Positions 35,158 to 44,435 of a stretch of DNA of 64,000 nt are shown here, one piece after another. The notes beneath the pieces are model-generated. The model saw nothing but the letters and a program-made list of their open reading frames with translations, searched no databases and had not been told where the DNA came from. Position 1 is the first letter of the stretch, and every line of letters starts with the position of its first letter. The stretch is from assembly GCF_023184515.1 (NCBI RefSeq), contig NZ_JAAHBP010000002.1, forward strand, positions 100,330 through 164,329, given 5' to 3'. Both the position numbers and the translations under genes were made by a program. The DNA comes from Streptomyces sp. D2-8 (GTDB lineage: Bacteria; Actinomycetota; Actinomycetes; Streptomycetales; Streptomycetaceae).

Positions 35158-36426
35158 TCAGCCGCCCGTGACCTCGACCGCGGCCAGGTTCTTCTTGCCC
35201 CGGCGCAGCACCAGCCAGCGGCCGTGCAGCAGGTCCTCCTTGGCGGGGACCGCGTCCTCGCCGGCGACCTTGACGTTGTTCACGTAGGCGCCGCCCTCCT
35301 TGACCGTGCGGCGCGCGGCCGACTTGCTGGCCACCAGGCCGACCTCGGCGAACAGGTCCACGGCCGGGCCGAGTGCGGCGACCTGGATGTGCGGCACCTC
35401 CGACAGGGCCGCGGTCAGCGTCTTCTCGTCGAGCTCCGCCAGCTCGCCCTGCCCGAAGAGGGCCTTGGACGCGGCGATCACGGCGGCCGTCTGGTCGGCG
35501 CCGTGCACCAGCGTCGTCAGCTCCTCGGCCAGCGCACGCTGCGCGGCACGGGCCTGCGGACGCTCCTCGGTCTGCTTCTCCAGCTCCTCCAGTTCCTCGC
35601 GGGAACGGAAGGACAGGATGCGCATGTACCGGGAGATGTCCCGGTCGTCCACGTTCAGCCAGAACTGGTAGAACGCGTACGGCGTCGTCATCTCCGGGTC
35701 GAGCCAGACGGCGCCGCCCTCGGTCTTGCCGAACTTGGTGCCGTCCGCCTTGGTCATCAGCGGTGTCGCCAGGGCGTGCACGCTCGCGTGCGGCTCCAGG
35801 CGGTGGATCAGGTCCAGGCCCGCCGTGAGGTTGCCCCACTGGTCGCTGCCGCCCTGCTGGAGCGTGCAGCCGTAGCGCCGGTACAGCTGGAGGAAGTCCA
35901 TGCCCTGCAGCAGCTGGTAGCTGAACTCCGTGTAGCTGATGCCCTCGGAGGACTCCAGGCGCCGGGCCACGGAGTCCTTCGTCAGCATCTTGTTGACGCG
36001 GAAGTGCTTGCCGATGTCCCGGAGGAACTCGATCGCGGAGAGGTTCTCGGTCCAGTCGAGGTTGTTGACCATGACGGCCGCGTTCTCGCCCTCGAAGTCC
36101 AGGAACGGCTCGATCTGGGCGCGCAGCTTGGCGACCCAGCCGGTGACCGTCTCCGGGTCGTTCAGCGTGCGCTCCGCGGTCGGGCGCGGGTCGCCGATCA
36201 GGCCCGTGGCGCCGCCGACCAGTGCCAGCGGCCGGTGACCGGCCTGCTGGAGCCGCCGCACGGTGAGCACCTGCACCAGGTGCCCCACGTGCAGCGATGG
36301 CGCCGTCGGGTCGAAACCGCAATAGAACGTGACGGGACCGTCCGCGAGCGCCTTGCGCAAAGCGTCCTCGTCAGTGGACAGGGCGAACAGCCCGCGCCAC
36401 TTCAGCTCGTCGACGATGTCCGTCAC
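35158..36426 (-). CDS. tyrS: Tyrosyl-tRNA synthetase
   Basis: Charges tRNA-Tyr with tyrosine. It has 422 residues from GTG ([15 protein letters not shown]). This is a class I aminoacyl-tRNA synthetase with HVGH at 46-49 (HIGH motif) and KFGKT at 231-235 (KMSKS motif); tyrosine-site residues are in [14 protein letters not shown] and GGSDQWGNL. The C-terminal S4 domain (about 355-422) binds tRNA. The leader between 36427 and 36470 is short, and I see no T-box. The TldE-like gene ends 45 bases upstream in the same direction. Confidence 0.97.
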   Translation of the reverse strand: MTDIVDELKWRGLFALSTDEDALRKALADGPVTFYCGFDPTAPSLHVGHLVQVLTVRRLQQAGHRPLALVGGATGLIGDPRPTAERTLNDPETVTGWVAKLRAQIEPFLDFEGENAAVMVNNLDWTENLSAIEFLRDIGKHFRVNKMLTKDSVARRLESSEGISYTEFSYQLLQGMDFLQLYRRYGCTLQQGGSDQWGNLTAGLDLIHRLEPHASVHALATPLMTKADGTKFGKTEGGAVWLDPEMTTPYAFYQFWLNVDDRDISRYMRILSFRSREELEELEKQTEERPQARAAQRALAEELTTLVHGADQTAAVIAASKALFGQGELAELDEKTLTAALSEVPHIQVAALGPAVDLFAEVGLVASKSAARRTVKEGGAYVNNVKVAGEDAVPAKEDLLHGRWLVLRRGKKNLAAVEVTGG

Positions 36427-36470
36427 GGTTCTCGTATCTCCTCGAGTGGGCTCGTAAATCAGGTACGAGG

Positions 36471-37865
36471 TTATACGCCCTGGCTGACAGAGCTCATATT
36501 GAAGTCCGGCACCCGCAGGGCCGGCATCGCCGCCCTGGTGAACCAGTCGCTCCATTCCCTCGGCAGCGTCTTCTCGGTCCGCCCCGCCTCCGTGGCCCGG
36601 CCGAGCACTCCGACCGGCGACTCGTTGAACCGGAAGTTGTTCACCTCGCCCGTCACCTCGCCGTTCTCGACGAGGTAGACGCCGTCCCGGGTCAGGCCGG
36701 TGAGCAGCAGCGTCGCCGGGTCGACCTCGCGGATGTACCACAGGCAGGTCAGCAGCAGCCCGCGCCCGGTGCTCGCGACCATCTCGTCCAGGGAGCGGTC
36801 CTCGCCCCCGTCCAGGACGATGTTGTCGATGCCCGGCGCCACGGGCAGTCCGGTCAGGCCGGCGCTGTGCCTGCTGGTCGTCAGGTGCCGCAGCTCGCCC
36901 TCGCGCATCCACTCGGTGGCCGCGAGCGGCAGCCCGTTGTCGAACACCGACTGGTCGCCCCCGGAGGAGTGCGCGATCACGAAGGGCGCCGACTCCAGGC
37001 CCGGTTCGTTCGGGTCGCTGCGCAGGGTCAGCGGCAGGTCGGTCAGCTTCTCGCCGACCCGCGTGCCCCCGCCCGGCTTGGAGAACACCGTGCGGCCCTC
37101 GACCGCGTCCCGGCCCGACGCCGACCACATCTGGTAGATCAGCAGGTCCGCCACGGCCGTCGGCGGCAGCAGCGTCTCGTAGCGCCCCGCGGGCAGCTCC
37201 ACGCGCCGCTCGGCCCACCCGAGGCGCACGGCCAGCTCCGCGTCCAGGGCCGCCGGGTCGACGTCCTTGAAGTCCCGCGTGGAGCGCCCGGCCCACGCGG
37301 ACCGGGTCCGGTCCGGTGACTTGGCGTTGATCTCCAGCGTCCCGTTCGGCTGGTCGTGCCGCAGCCGCAGTCCCGTGGACGTGCCGACGTACGACGACAC
37401 CAGCTCGTGGTTGGCGAAGCCGTACAACTCGCGACCGCCCGCACGCGCGCGTGCGAAGGCCTCGCCGAGGGCGGGAGCGAAGTCGGCGAACACGGCGGAG
37501 GAGGTCTCGGTGGGTGCCTCGGTGAACTCCGGCGACGGCGCCACGCCCGTGACCAGCGGCTGTGCGTCCTCGGCGGGCGCGGCGCCGCGCGCGGCGGCCT
37601 CGGCGGCCCGCACCAGGGGCTCCAGCTCGTCGGGGGTCACGGCGGACCGTGACACGACCCCGGAGGCCGTGCCCTCCTTGCCGTCGACCGTGGCGACGAC
37701 GGTGAGCGTGCGCCCGCGGGTGACGCCGTTCGTGGTCAGCGCGTTGCCCGCCCAGCGCAGGTTGGCGGTGGACTGCTCGTCGGCGATGACGACACAGCCG
37801 TCCGCCCGGGACAGTTCGAGGGCGCGCTCGACGACCTCGTGCGGCTTGCTGGAACGCGCGCTCAT
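36471..37865 (-). CDS. TldE/PmbA-like subunit of TldD/TldE protease
   Basis: A 464-residue TldD/PmbA-family protein without the HExxxH metal motif, so it corresponds to the TldE subunit. Visible features are the N-terminal domain with [18 protein letters not shown], the middle [18 protein letters not shown] and the C-terminal [18 protein letters not shown] and [15 protein letters not shown]. In known systems TldD/TldE degrade unfolded peptides and mature microcins or other modified peptides. Its ATG overlaps the TldD stop by four bases, so the pair is made in balance. Confidence 0.92.
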   Translation of the reverse strand: MSARSSKPHEVVERALELSRADGCVVIADEQSTANLRWAGNALTTNGVTRGRTLTVVATVDGKEGTASGVVSRSAVTPDELEPLVRAAEAAARGAAPAEDAQPLVTGVAPSPEFTEAPTETSSAVFADFAPALGEAFARARAGGRELYGFANHELVSSYVGTSTGLRLRHDQPNGTLEINAKSPDRTRSAWAGRSTRDFKDVDPAALDAELAVRLGWAERRVELPAGRYETLLPPTAVADLLIYQMWSASGRDAVEGRTVFSKPGGGTRVGEKLTDLPLTLRSDPNEPGLESAPFVIAHSSGGDQSVFDNGLPLAATEWMREGELRHLTTSRHSAGLTGLPVAPGIDNIVLDGGEDRSLDEMVASTGRGLLLTCLWYIREVDPATLLLTGLTRDGVYLVENGEVTGEVNNFRFNESPVGVLGRATEAGRTEKTLPREWSDWFTRAAMPALRVPDFNMSSVSQGV

Positions 37866-39418
37866 CGACCGGCCTCCTGGGTCGTGTTCAGAATGTTGAC
37901 GCCCTTGAAGAGGGCCGACGGGCAGCCGTGCGACACGGCGGCGACCTGCCCCGGCTGGGCCTTGCCGCAGTTGAAGGCGCCGCCGAGCACGTAGGTCTGC
38001 GGTCCGCCCACCGCGGACATCGAGCCCCAGAAGTCGGTGGTCGTCGCCTGGTAGGCGACGTCGCGCAGCTGCCCGGCGAGCCGCCCGTTCTCGATGCGGT
38101 AGAAGCGCTGACCGGTGAACTGGAAGTTGTAGCGCTGCATGTCGATCGACCAGGACCGGTCGCCGACGACGTAGATGCCGCGCTCCACACCCCCGATCAG
38201 GTCCTCGGTCGACATCCCGGCCGGGTCCGGCCGCAGCGACACGTTGGCCATGCGCTGCACCGGCACGTGCCCGGGGGAGTCGGCGTAGGCGCAGCCGTTG
38301 GACCGCTCGAAGCCGGTCAGCTTGGCGATCCGCCGGTCCAGCTGGTAGCCGACGAGCGTGCCGTCCTTGACCAGGTCCCAGGACTGGCCCTCGACGCCCT
38401 CGTCGTCGTACCCGATGGTGGCCAGGCCGTGCTCGGCGGTGCGGTCGCCGGTGACGTTCATCAGCTCCGAGCCGTACCGCAGTTTGCCCAGCTGGTCGAA
38501 CGTGGCGAAGGAGGTGCCCGCGTAGGCGGCCTCGTAGCCGAGCGCCCGGTCGAGTTCGGTGGCGTGACCGATGGACTCGTGGATGGTCAGCCACAGGTTG
38601 GACGGGTCGACGACCAGGTCGTACAGGCCCGGATCGACGCTCGGCGCGCGCATCTTCTCGGCGAGCAGCTCCGGGATCCGCTCCAGCTCGCCCTCCCAGT
38701 CCCAGCCGGTGCCCGTCAGGTACTCCCAGCCGCGTCCCACGGGCGGCGCGAGGGTGCGCATGGAGTCGAACTCGCCGCTCGACTCGTCCACCGACACCGC
38801 GTTGAACACCGGGTGCAGCCGCACCCGCTGCTGGGTGGTCACGGTCCCGGCGGTGTCCGCGTAGAACTTGTTCTCGTGGACCGTGAGCAGTGAGGAGTCG
38901 ACGTGGTCGACGCCGTCGGCCGCCAGCAGCCGCGCGCTCCACTCCGCGATCAGCCCGGCCTTCTCCTCGTCGGGCACCGAGAAGGGGTCGGTCTCGTACG
39001 ACGAGATCCACGTCTTCTCGGCGTGCACCGGCTCGTCGGCCAGCTCGACCCTCCCCCACTGCCCGAAAGGCGTGGGAGGTGCCCCCACGTCCGAGCCGGC
39101 CGCCTTGATCACCTGGGCGGACAGCTTGGCCATCGCCACCGCCTGCCCGGCGACCCTGGCGGCGGCGTCCATGGTGAGGTCGACGCCGGACGCGAAGCCC
39201 CACGTACCGCCGTGCACCACCCGCACCGCGTACCCGAGGTCGGTGGTGTCCGACGATCCGGCGGGCTTGGCGTCCCGGAACCGCCAGGAGGCGCCCCGCA
39301 CCCGCTCGAACCGGAAGTCCGCGTGCTCGGCGCCCAGCGCACGCGCGCGTGCGAGGGCCGCGTCGGCGAGGGCGCGTAGGGGGAGGGCCGTGAAGGCCTC
39401 GTCGATGGTATGAGGCAC
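37862..39418 (-). CDS. TldD-like metalloprotease subunit
   Basis: A 518-residue TldD-family protein with the zinc motif HESIGH (about 279-284). It starts [19 protein letters not shown]. The downstream blocks include [20 protein letters not shown] and [20 protein letters not shown]. It works with the TldE-like partner encoded next to it. One oddity is a segment [10 protein letters not shown] (about 110-120), encoded by a palindromic repeat that occurs between genes in other Streptomyces and seems to have inserted in frame. The enzyme may tolerate it because it falls between conserved blocks. Confidence 0.93.
   Translation of the reverse strand: MPHTIDEAFTALPLRALADAALARARALGAEHADFRFERVRGASWRFRDAKPAGSSDTTDLGYAVRVVHGGTWGFASGVDLTMDAAARVAGQAVAMAKLSAQVIKAAGSDVGAPPTPFGQWGRVELADEPVHAEKTWISSYETDPFSVPDEEKAGLIAEWSARLLAADGVDHVDSSLLTVHENKFYADTAGTVTTQQRVRLHPVFNAVSVDESSGEFDSMRTLAPPVGRGWEYLTGTGWDWEGELERIPELLAEKMRAPSVDPGLYDLVVDPSNLWLTIHESIGHATELDRALGYEAAYAGTSFATFDQLGKLRYGSELMNVTGDRTAEHGLATIGYDDEGVEGQSWDLVKDGTLVGYQLDRRIAKLTGFERSNGCAYADSPGHVPVQRMANVSLRPDPAGMSTEDLIGGVERGIYVVGDRSWSIDMQRYNFQFTGQRFYRIENGRLAGQLRDVAYQATTTDFWGSMSAVGGPQTYVLGGAFNCGKAQPGQVAAVSHGCPSALFKGVNILNTTQEAGR
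39051..39089. repeat. Streptomyces small palindromic repeat inserted in the tldD-like gene
   Basis: The stretch runs CTCCCCCACTGCCCGAAAGG then CGTGGGAGGTGCCCCCACG. It forms an imperfect hairpin around CGAAA. I recall near-identical units dispersed through Streptomyces genomes, usually between genes. Here its minus-strand reading adds about a dozen residues (with PPTPFGQWG) in frame. Confidence 0.6.
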
Positions 39419-39670
39419 CGCCGTCTCTTTCTGTCGAGGTGACCGTGGTTGCCGTGCGTCTGACTGCTCCGATCATGTCGTCCATCCCGCGCGCGGGCCA
39501 TGAGTTTCCGGAGCCGGACCCGCGGCTTTCTGTAGGGATCCGACAGTGAGTCCCGTACGCCACTGTGGGTGCCCGATTGTCCGCGGGCGTGCCCGGACCG
39601 ATAGGTTTTCGAGGAAGCCGCCTGTCATCACCGCCTGTCGTCCAGGCGCCCGGGCGGGTATCAGACCGCT

Positions 39671-39691
39671 ATGGAAAGGGTGATCCGTTGA
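39671..39691 (+). CDS. Six-codon reading frame MERVIR overlapping the fabG start (putative)
   Basis: ATG GAA AGG GTG ATC CGT TGA ends so that its TGA overlaps the TTG start of fabG. It has no Shine-Dalgarno of its own in clear view. It could deliver ribosomes to the poor TTG start, or could be chance. Confidence 0.25.
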   Translation: MERVIR

Positions 39692-40407
39692 GCCGCTCGG
39701 TTCTCGTCACCGGAGGCAACCGGGGCATCGGCCTCGCCATCGCCCGCGCTTTCGCCGATGCCGGCGACAAGGTCGCCATCACATACCGCTCAGGTGAGCC
39801 GCCGGCCGCCCTGACGGAATTGGGCTGCCTGGCCGTCAAGTGCGACATCACCGACACCGAGCAGGTGGAGCAGGCCTACAAGGAGATCGAGGAGGCCCAC
39901 GGCCCCGTCGAGGTTCTCGTCGCCAACGCCGGCGTCACCAAGGACCAGCTCCTGATGCGCATGTCCGAGGAGGACTTCACCTCGGTCATCGACACCAACC
40001 TCACCGGCACCTTCCGCGTCGTCAAGCGTGCCAACCGGGGCATGCTGCGCGCCAAGAAGGGCCGCGTCGTGCTCATCTCCTCGGTGGTCGGACTGCTCGG
40101 CTCGGCGGGGCAGGCGAACTACGCCGCCTCCAAGGCCGCCCTGGTCGGCTTCGCGCGCTCCCTCGCCCGGGAACTGGGCTCGCGCAACATCACCTTCAAC
40201 GTCGTCGCGCCCGGCTTCGTCGACACCGACATGACCAAGGTGCTCACCGACGAGCAGCGCTCCGGCATCGTGTCGCAGGTGCCGCTCGGCCGGTACGCGC
40301 AGCCGGAGGAGATCGCCGCGGCGGTGCGGTTCCTCGCCTCGGACGACGCCTCGTACATCACTGGAGCCGTCATCCCCGTTGACGGCGGACTGGGAATGGG
40401 TCACTGA
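39688..40407 (+). CDS. fabG: 3-oxoacyl-ACP reductase FabG
   Basis: NADPH-dependent reduction of beta-ketoacyl-ACP in fatty acid elongation. It has 239 residues from TTG, with GGG seven bases upstream; the frame continues upstream but without a usable start. Motifs are TGGNRGIGLAIA (cofactor loop), NAGVTKDQLLMRM, ISSVVG and the catalytic YAASK, with the end GAVIPVDGGLGMGH. The TTG overlaps the stop of a tiny frame MERVIR (39671-39691), so initiation may be coupled. fabI follows after five bases: this is the fabG-inhA pair of actinomycetes. Confidence 0.95.
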   Translation: MSRSVLVTGGNRGIGLAIARAFADAGDKVAITYRSGEPPAALTELGCLAVKCDITDTEQVEQAYKEIEEAHGPVEVLVANAGVTKDQLLMRMSEEDFTSVIDTNLTGTFRVVKRANRGMLRAKKGRVVLISSVVGLLGSAGQANYAASKAALVGFARSLARELGSRNITFNVVAPGFVDTDMTKVLTDEQRSGIVSQVPLGRYAQPEEIAAAVRFLASDDASYITGAVIPVDGGLGMGH

Positions 40408-40412
40408 TCACC

Positions 40413-41180
40413 ATGAGCGGAATTCTCGAGGGCAAGCGCATCCTCATCACCGGTGTGCTGACGGAGTCCTCCATCGCCTTCCACACCGCCAAGCTGGCCC
40501 AGGAGCAGGGCGCCGAGATCATCCTCACGGCCTTCCCGCGGCCCACGCTGACCGAGCGCATCGCCAAGAAGCTGCCCAAGCCCACCAAGGTCATCGAGCT
40601 CGACGTGACGAACGACGAGCACCTCGGCCGGCTCGCCGACATCGTCGGCGAGGAACTCGGCGGCCTCGACGGGGTCGTCCACTCCATCGGTTTCGCCCCG
40701 CAGGACGCCCTCGGCGGCAACTTCCTCAACACGCCGTTCGAGTCGGTCGCCACGGCCATGCACGTCTCGGCGTACTCCCTGAAGTCGCTCACCATGGCCT
40801 GCCTGCCGCTGATGCAGAACGGCGGCTCCGTCGTCGGTCTGACGTTCGACGCGCAGTTCGCCTGGCCGCAGTACGACTGGATGGGCCCGGCCAAGGCCGC
40901 CCTGGAGGCCACCAGCCGCTACATGGCCCGCGACCTGGGCAAGCAGAACATCCGCTGCAACCTGGTCTCGGCCGGTCCGCTCGGCTCCATGGCCGCCAAG
41001 TCCATCCCGGGCTTCGGCGAGCTGGCCTCCGTGTGGGACAGCCGCTCCCCGCTGGAGTGGGACCTGAAGGACCCCGAGCCGGCCGGCCGCGGTGTCGTCG
41101 CCCTGCTGAGCGACTGGTTCCCGAAGACCACCGGCGAGATCGTCCACGTGGACGGCGGTCTGCACGCCATCGGAGCCTGA
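40413..41180 (+). CDS. fabI: Enoyl-ACP reductase FabI/InhA
   Basis: NADH-dependent reduction of enoyl-ACP, the last step of the elongation cycle and target of triclosan/isoniazid-type inhibitors. It has 255 residues starting MSGILEGKRILITGVLTESSIA. It has the FabI-type extended active site: Tyr and Lys in YDWMGPAKAALEA (Y-x6-K), with HSIGFAP and FAWPQ before it. Sequence and position beside fabG fit the InhA type of actinomycetes. A hairpin follows. Confidence 0.95.
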   Translation: MSGILEGKRILITGVLTESSIAFHTAKLAQEQGAEIILTAFPRPTLTERIAKKLPKPTKVIELDVTNDEHLGRLADIVGEELGGLDGVVHSIGFAPQDALGGNFLNTPFESVATAMHVSAYSLKSLTMACLPLMQNGGSVVGLTFDAQFAWPQYDWMGPAKAALEATSRYMARDLGKQNIRCNLVSAGPLGSMAAKSIPGFGELASVWDSRSPLEWDLKDPEPAGRGVVALLSDWFPKTTGEIVHVDGGLHAIGA

Positions 41181-41196
41181 TCTCCCCTGCGTCGCC

Positions 41197-41235
41197 GACG
41201 CCCCGTTTCCCGCAGCGCGCGGGGAGCGGGGCGTC
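41197..41235 (+). terminator. Terminator hairpin after fabG-fabI
   Basis: GACGCCCCG (41197-41205) pairs with CGGGGCGTC (41227-41235), with an inner partial stem. It begins 17 bases after the fabI stop. Confidence 0.65.
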
Positions 41236-41340
41236 ACCCGTTCGGCTCACCCGGCCGGGCGGGCGGGCCCACAACTGGGCAGTCTGGAGTACGCGTTCAC
41301 CACGCGATGCCCTCCCCAGCACGGCCGAGGAGGTCCCCTT

Positions 41341-41691
41341 GTGCGCTTGTCCCGCCGAACGGCCTCACTGTCCCTCGCCGTCGCGCTCGTGCTGACCCTG
41401 GCGTACCAGGCGGTGCCCCACGCGCGCGTGCCCGCCGACCGGGGCGAGTCGGCGGACCCCTTCGGCGCCGCGTGCCGGATCCGCGTGACCGGTTCCGAGG
41501 TGACCGTCCACTGCCACAACCCGTACCCGGAGACGGACCGCGTGAGCCTGCACGTCGAGTGCGCCCGCTGGTGGGACATCGACACCGACAGCTCCCCGGT
41601 GGCGGCCGGGCCCGCACAGACCGTGCGGCTGACGGGACGGTGCTGGAAAGAGGTCGGCGACGTGTGGATCAGTCACCGGCGGGAGAGCTGA
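41341..41691 (+). CDS. Small secreted protein of unknown function
   Basis: A 116-residue protein starting at GTG with GAGGTCCCCTT before it. The N-terminus LSRRTASLSLAVALVLTLAYQAVPHA is a typical signal peptide. The mature part has four cysteines (ACRIRVTG, VHCHNPYP, VECARWW, GRCWKE), which could form two disulfides, and a beta-rich pattern. I do not recognise the family. Its last bases overlap the 3' end of the convergent GntR-family gene by 23 bases. Confidence 0.7.
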   Translation: MRLSRRTASLSLAVALVLTLAYQAVPHARVPADRGESADPFGAACRIRVTGSEVTVHCHNPYPETDRVSLHVECARWWDIDTDSSPVAAGPAQTVRLTGRCWKEVGDVWISHRRES

Positions 41692-42361
41692 TCCCGCCCA
41701 GGCGGCACAGGAACGGGTAGCGGGCCGCCTCCGCGGCGGCCGTGTCCGCCTCGCCCGCGCGGATCGCCTCGAGCAGCCGTCCGTGGTCCATGTGCGTCTC
41801 CGGGGTCAGCTTCTCGCCGACGTCCTCGCGCAGCCAGTCCCGCAGCACCTCGCCCAGGTCCGCGTACATGGCCGTCATCACGTCGTTGTGGGAGGCGGAC
41901 ACGACGGCCAGGTGGAAGGTCGCGTCCGCCGTCACGAACGCCTCCTTGTCGCCCGACTCCCAGGCCTCCTCGCGCCGCAGCAGCAGCGCGTCGAGCTGCT
42001 TGAGGTCCTTCTCCGTACGCCGCTCGGCGGCCAGCCGGGCGGCGGCCGACTCCAGCGTGGAGCGCAGCTCGGCGATGTGCCGGGGGTCGGCCTCGGCGAA
42101 CCGCCGCTGCATCACGCCGGCCAGCTCGCTCGTCGCCACGACGTACGTGCCGGAGCCCTGGCGGATGTCCAGCAGGCCGTTGTGCGACAGGGCGCGGACG
42201 GCCTCCCGGACCGTGTTGCGGGCGACACCCAGCTGCTCGACCAGTTCCGGCTCGGTCGGGATCCGGGAGCCGACCGGCCACTCGCCCGAGGTGATCTGGG
42301 CCCGCAGCGCGGCGATGACCTGCTCGGACAGAGCCGAGCGACGGGGATGGCTCAGAGGCAT
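41669..42361 (-). CDS. FadR/GntR family transcriptional regulator
   Basis: A 230-residue regulator with the N-terminal winged helix of GntR type (RIPTEPELVEQLGVARNTVREAVRAL, about 33-58) and a C-terminal all-helical FCD effector domain with the metal/ligand pattern FHLAVVSASHN and HGRLLEAIRAGE. It is divergent from an MFS exporter gene, and an imperfect palindrome lies over that gene's promoter, so it likely represses the transporter. The effector is unknown; FCD proteins sense small carboxylates and the transporter belongs to the CynX/NimT group. Confidence 0.92.
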   Translation of the reverse strand: MPLSHPRRSALSEQVIAALRAQITSGEWPVGSRIPTEPELVEQLGVARNTVREAVRALSHNGLLDIRQGSGTYVVATSELAGVMQRRFAEADPRHIAELRSTLESAAARLAAERRTEKDLKQLDALLLRREEAWESGDKEAFVTADATFHLAVVSASHNDVMTAMYADLGEVLRDWLREDVGEKLTPETHMDHGRLLEAIRAGEADTAAAEAARYPFLCRLGGISSPAGD

Positions 42362-42420
42362 GGCTCACCTTCGCACGACCGGGGCGCCGCAGGGCAGCCG
42401 AGGACTGGACAGTCAATCAT

Positions 42421-42439
42421 CCCATGATTCTATGATGGG
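42421..42439. promoter_or_regulatory. Operator-like palindrome over the MFS promoter
   Basis: CCCATGAT-TCT-ATGATGGG is palindromic with one mismatch. It overlaps TATGAT (42431-42436), a good -10 element that lies seven bases before the ATG at 42444. A leaderless transcript repressed by the divergent GntR regulator fits this layout. Confidence 0.55.
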
Positions 42440-42443
42440 TCTC

Positions 42444-43811
42444 ATGCCTAGTGAGGAAACCCGGACGATGACGCCCCCGACCGTACGCAGCTCGGCCGCG
42501 CACGACGCCGGGAAACGGGGCGGCGCGTCCACACGCGCGTGGACGATGCGGCTGCTCGTCCTCGGCATCGTGCTGTCCGCGCTGAACCTCCGCCCCGCGA
42601 TCACCAGCCTCGGCGCCCTCCTGGAGGAGGTCCGCGACGGGCTCGGCATGAGCGGCAGCGTGGCCGGGCTGCTCACCTCCGTGCCGCCGCTGTGCTTCGC
42701 CGTCTTCGGCGTCATGGCCCCGCGGCTCGCCCGCCGCCTCGGGGCGGGCGCCGTGGTGTGCGCCGGCATGGCCGCCATCGCCACCGGCCTGATCGTCCGG
42801 CCCTACGCCGGCGGCACGGCCGGCTTCCTGGCCGGCAGCGCCCTGGCCCTCATGGGCATCGCCGTCAGCAACGTCCTGATGCCGGTCATCGTCAAGCACT
42901 GGTTCCCCGACCGCGTGGGTTCCATGACCGGCCTGTACTCGATGGCCCTCGCCCTCGGCACGGCCCTCGCGGCCGCGGTGACGGTCCCCCTGACCGACAC
43001 GCTCGGCGGCAGCTGGCAGACGGGACTGGCCCTGTGGGCGGGGCTCGCCGTGGCGGCGGTCCTGCCGTGGCTGCCCTTCGTCCGGGGGCGCGCCACGCCG
43101 CCCGGGGCGGGGGAGGAGGCCGCGGAGGCGGAGACCGGCGGCGAAACGCCCGCGCGGGACCGGCAAGCGGCTACGCGGACGCAGGCCCCCGCATCGACGG
43201 GGCACACGCGCGTGGAGACGCCTCGGCTGCGGATGGCCCGGAGCCGCACCGCATGGGCCCTGGCCGTCTTCTTCGGACTCCAGGCCACCGCCGCCTACAT
43301 CACCATGGGCTGGATGGCGCAGATCTTCCGCGACGCCGGTGTGCCCGCCGGCACCGCCGGGCTGCTGCTGGCGGTCACCATGGTGATGGGCGTGCCCCTG
43401 GCGTTCGTCATACCCCGCCTGGCCACCCGGCTGCCCCACCAGGGCCCGATCGTGCTCGCCCTGGGCGTCTGCGGTCTCGCCGGCTACGCCGGGCTGTATC
43501 TCGCACCCGCCGCCGGCGCCTGGGCCTGGGCCGTGCTGCTCGGCGTCGCCAACTGCGCCTTTCCGCTCGCCCTGACCATGGTCGGCATGCGGGCCAGGAC
43601 CGGCCCGGGCGTGGCCCGGCTGTCGGCGTTCGCGCAGAGCACCGGCTACCTGATCTCCATCCCCGGACCGCTCCTGGTGGGCGTCCTCTACCAGCACAGC
43701 GGCGGCTGGGGCCTGCCGATCGCGCTGATGAGCGCCCTGATGATCCCGCAGATGGCCGTCGGCTTCCTGGCCGGCCGCGACCGCACGGTGGAGGACGAGG
43801 CCGCCCGCTGA
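42444..43811 (+). CDS. MFS transporter, CynX/NimT type
   Basis: A 455-residue major facilitator with 12 helices and a polar Ala/Glu/Thr-rich middle loop (about 215-250). The group signature LNLRPAITSLGALLEEVRDGLG is near the start. CynX/NimT proteins export cyanate, nitroimidazoles or related small compounds in other bacteria; the substrate here is unknown. The start is chosen at 42444 because an operator and a -10 element occupy the bases before it; the ATG at 42468, with GAGGAA upstream, is the alternative. A microprotein gene follows after 70 bases. Confidence 0.9.
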   Translation: MPSEETRTMTPPTVRSSAAHDAGKRGGASTRAWTMRLLVLGIVLSALNLRPAITSLGALLEEVRDGLGMSGSVAGLLTSVPPLCFAVFGVMAPRLARRLGAGAVVCAGMAAIATGLIVRPYAGGTAGFLAGSALALMGIAVSNVLMPVIVKHWFPDRVGSMTGLYSMALALGTALAAAVTVPLTDTLGGSWQTGLALWAGLAVAAVLPWLPFVRGRATPPGAGEEAAEAETGGETPARDRQAATRTQAPASTGHTRVETPRLRMARSRTAWALAVFFGLQATAAYITMGWMAQIFRDAGVPAGTAGLLLAVTMVMGVPLAFVIPRLATRLPHQGPIVLALGVCGLAGYAGLYLAPAAGAWAWAVLLGVANCAFPLALTMVGMRARTGPGVARLSAFAQSTGYLISIPGPLLVGVLYQHSGGWGLPIALMSALMIPQMAVGFLAGRDRTVEDEAAR

Positions 43812-43881
43812 GCCCCGCCCCGGGGGGACCGGCGGTCACCCCCGGGCGCCCGGCAGGTACGGGAGGTGGGAGACTTGCCCC

Positions 43882-43998
43882 ATGCCAGTGCTCGACCCGA
43901 ATCCCCAGCACGGTCAGAAGAAGATGCTGCTCGTGTTCGGCGCGTTCTTCGCGATCTTCATCGTCATCGCCGTCATCGCGATCATCGCCTCGCCATGA
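43882..43998 (+). CDS. SGM_5486-type transporter-associated microprotein
   Basis: A 38-residue protein MPVLDPNPQHGQKK followed by one hydrophobic helix MLLVFGAFFAIFIVIAVIAI and a short end ASP. The pattern PVLDPNPQ-G-KK plus helix matches the small SGM_5486 family, which in Streptomyces lies next to MFS transporters, as here. GGAGG-like sequence (GGGAGGTGGGAG) lies upstream. It may be a small regulatory subunit of the transporter; that is inference from place and topology. Confidence 0.8.
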   Translation: MPVLDPNPQHGQKKMLLVFGAFFAIFIVIAVIAIIASP

Positions 43999-44118
43999 CC
44001 GGCGCTCACGCGGCCCTTGGTGGGGTTGGCCCCCCTGTCCCCTAGGGGGTGAGGGTCAGGGTCAAGTGGGTGGATCACCGGATGGGCCGGCAGCCGCGGA
44101 TTCCGTAGCTTCAAGTGT

Positions 44119-44137
44119 GTGACCGCGAGACGGTCAC
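44119..44137 (+). promoter_or_regulatory. Inverted repeat GTGACCG-N5-CGGTCAC
   Basis: This is a perfect 7-bp inverted repeat 27 bases before the start of the small secreted protein gene. It may be an mRNA hairpin or a regulator site. Confidence 0.35.
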
Positions 44138-44163
44138 CGACCACTCGGAGAGCGGAGGCACCC

Positions 44164-44370
44164 ATGCCGGCCCCTACGCACACCCGGCCCCACCCGGCGA
44201 CCCGGGCCGGTGCCGCCGGCCGGCTGCCCTGGTGGGCCCTCGCCCTGCCCGTGCTCGCCTTCACCGCGCTGCTCGCCCTGATCCTGAACCCGTCCGACGC
44301 GCACGCGGCCACCGGCGACCCGGCGATCAGCCACCTCTTCGAGCGTGTGCAGCAGCTGGTAGCCCGCTGA
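44164..44370 (+). CDS. Small exported or membrane-anchored protein
   Basis: A 68-residue protein starting MPAPTHTRPHPATRAGAAG, with GGAGG before the ATG. A hydrophobic stretch LPWWALALPVLAFTALLALIL is followed by SDAHAATGDPAISHL, which looks like a signal-peptidase site (AHA/AT), leaving a mature peptide of about 20 residues ending HLFERVQQLVAR. I think such proteins are widespread in Streptomyces. The function is unknown. Confidence 0.65.
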   Translation: MPAPTHTRPHPATRAGAAGRLPWWALALPVLAFTALLALILNPSDAHAATGDPAISHLFERVQQLVAR

Positions 44371-44435
44371 TCACGGCCGAAGCCGGTGGTCAACTCCCTG
44401 CGCCTCGTGGCGTGTTTCATGCGAAGCTGGATCTC

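Noticed and set aside
36427..36470. T-box riboswitch before tyrS
   Set aside because: The space between the upstream gene and the GTG is only 44 bases and has no T-box sequence.
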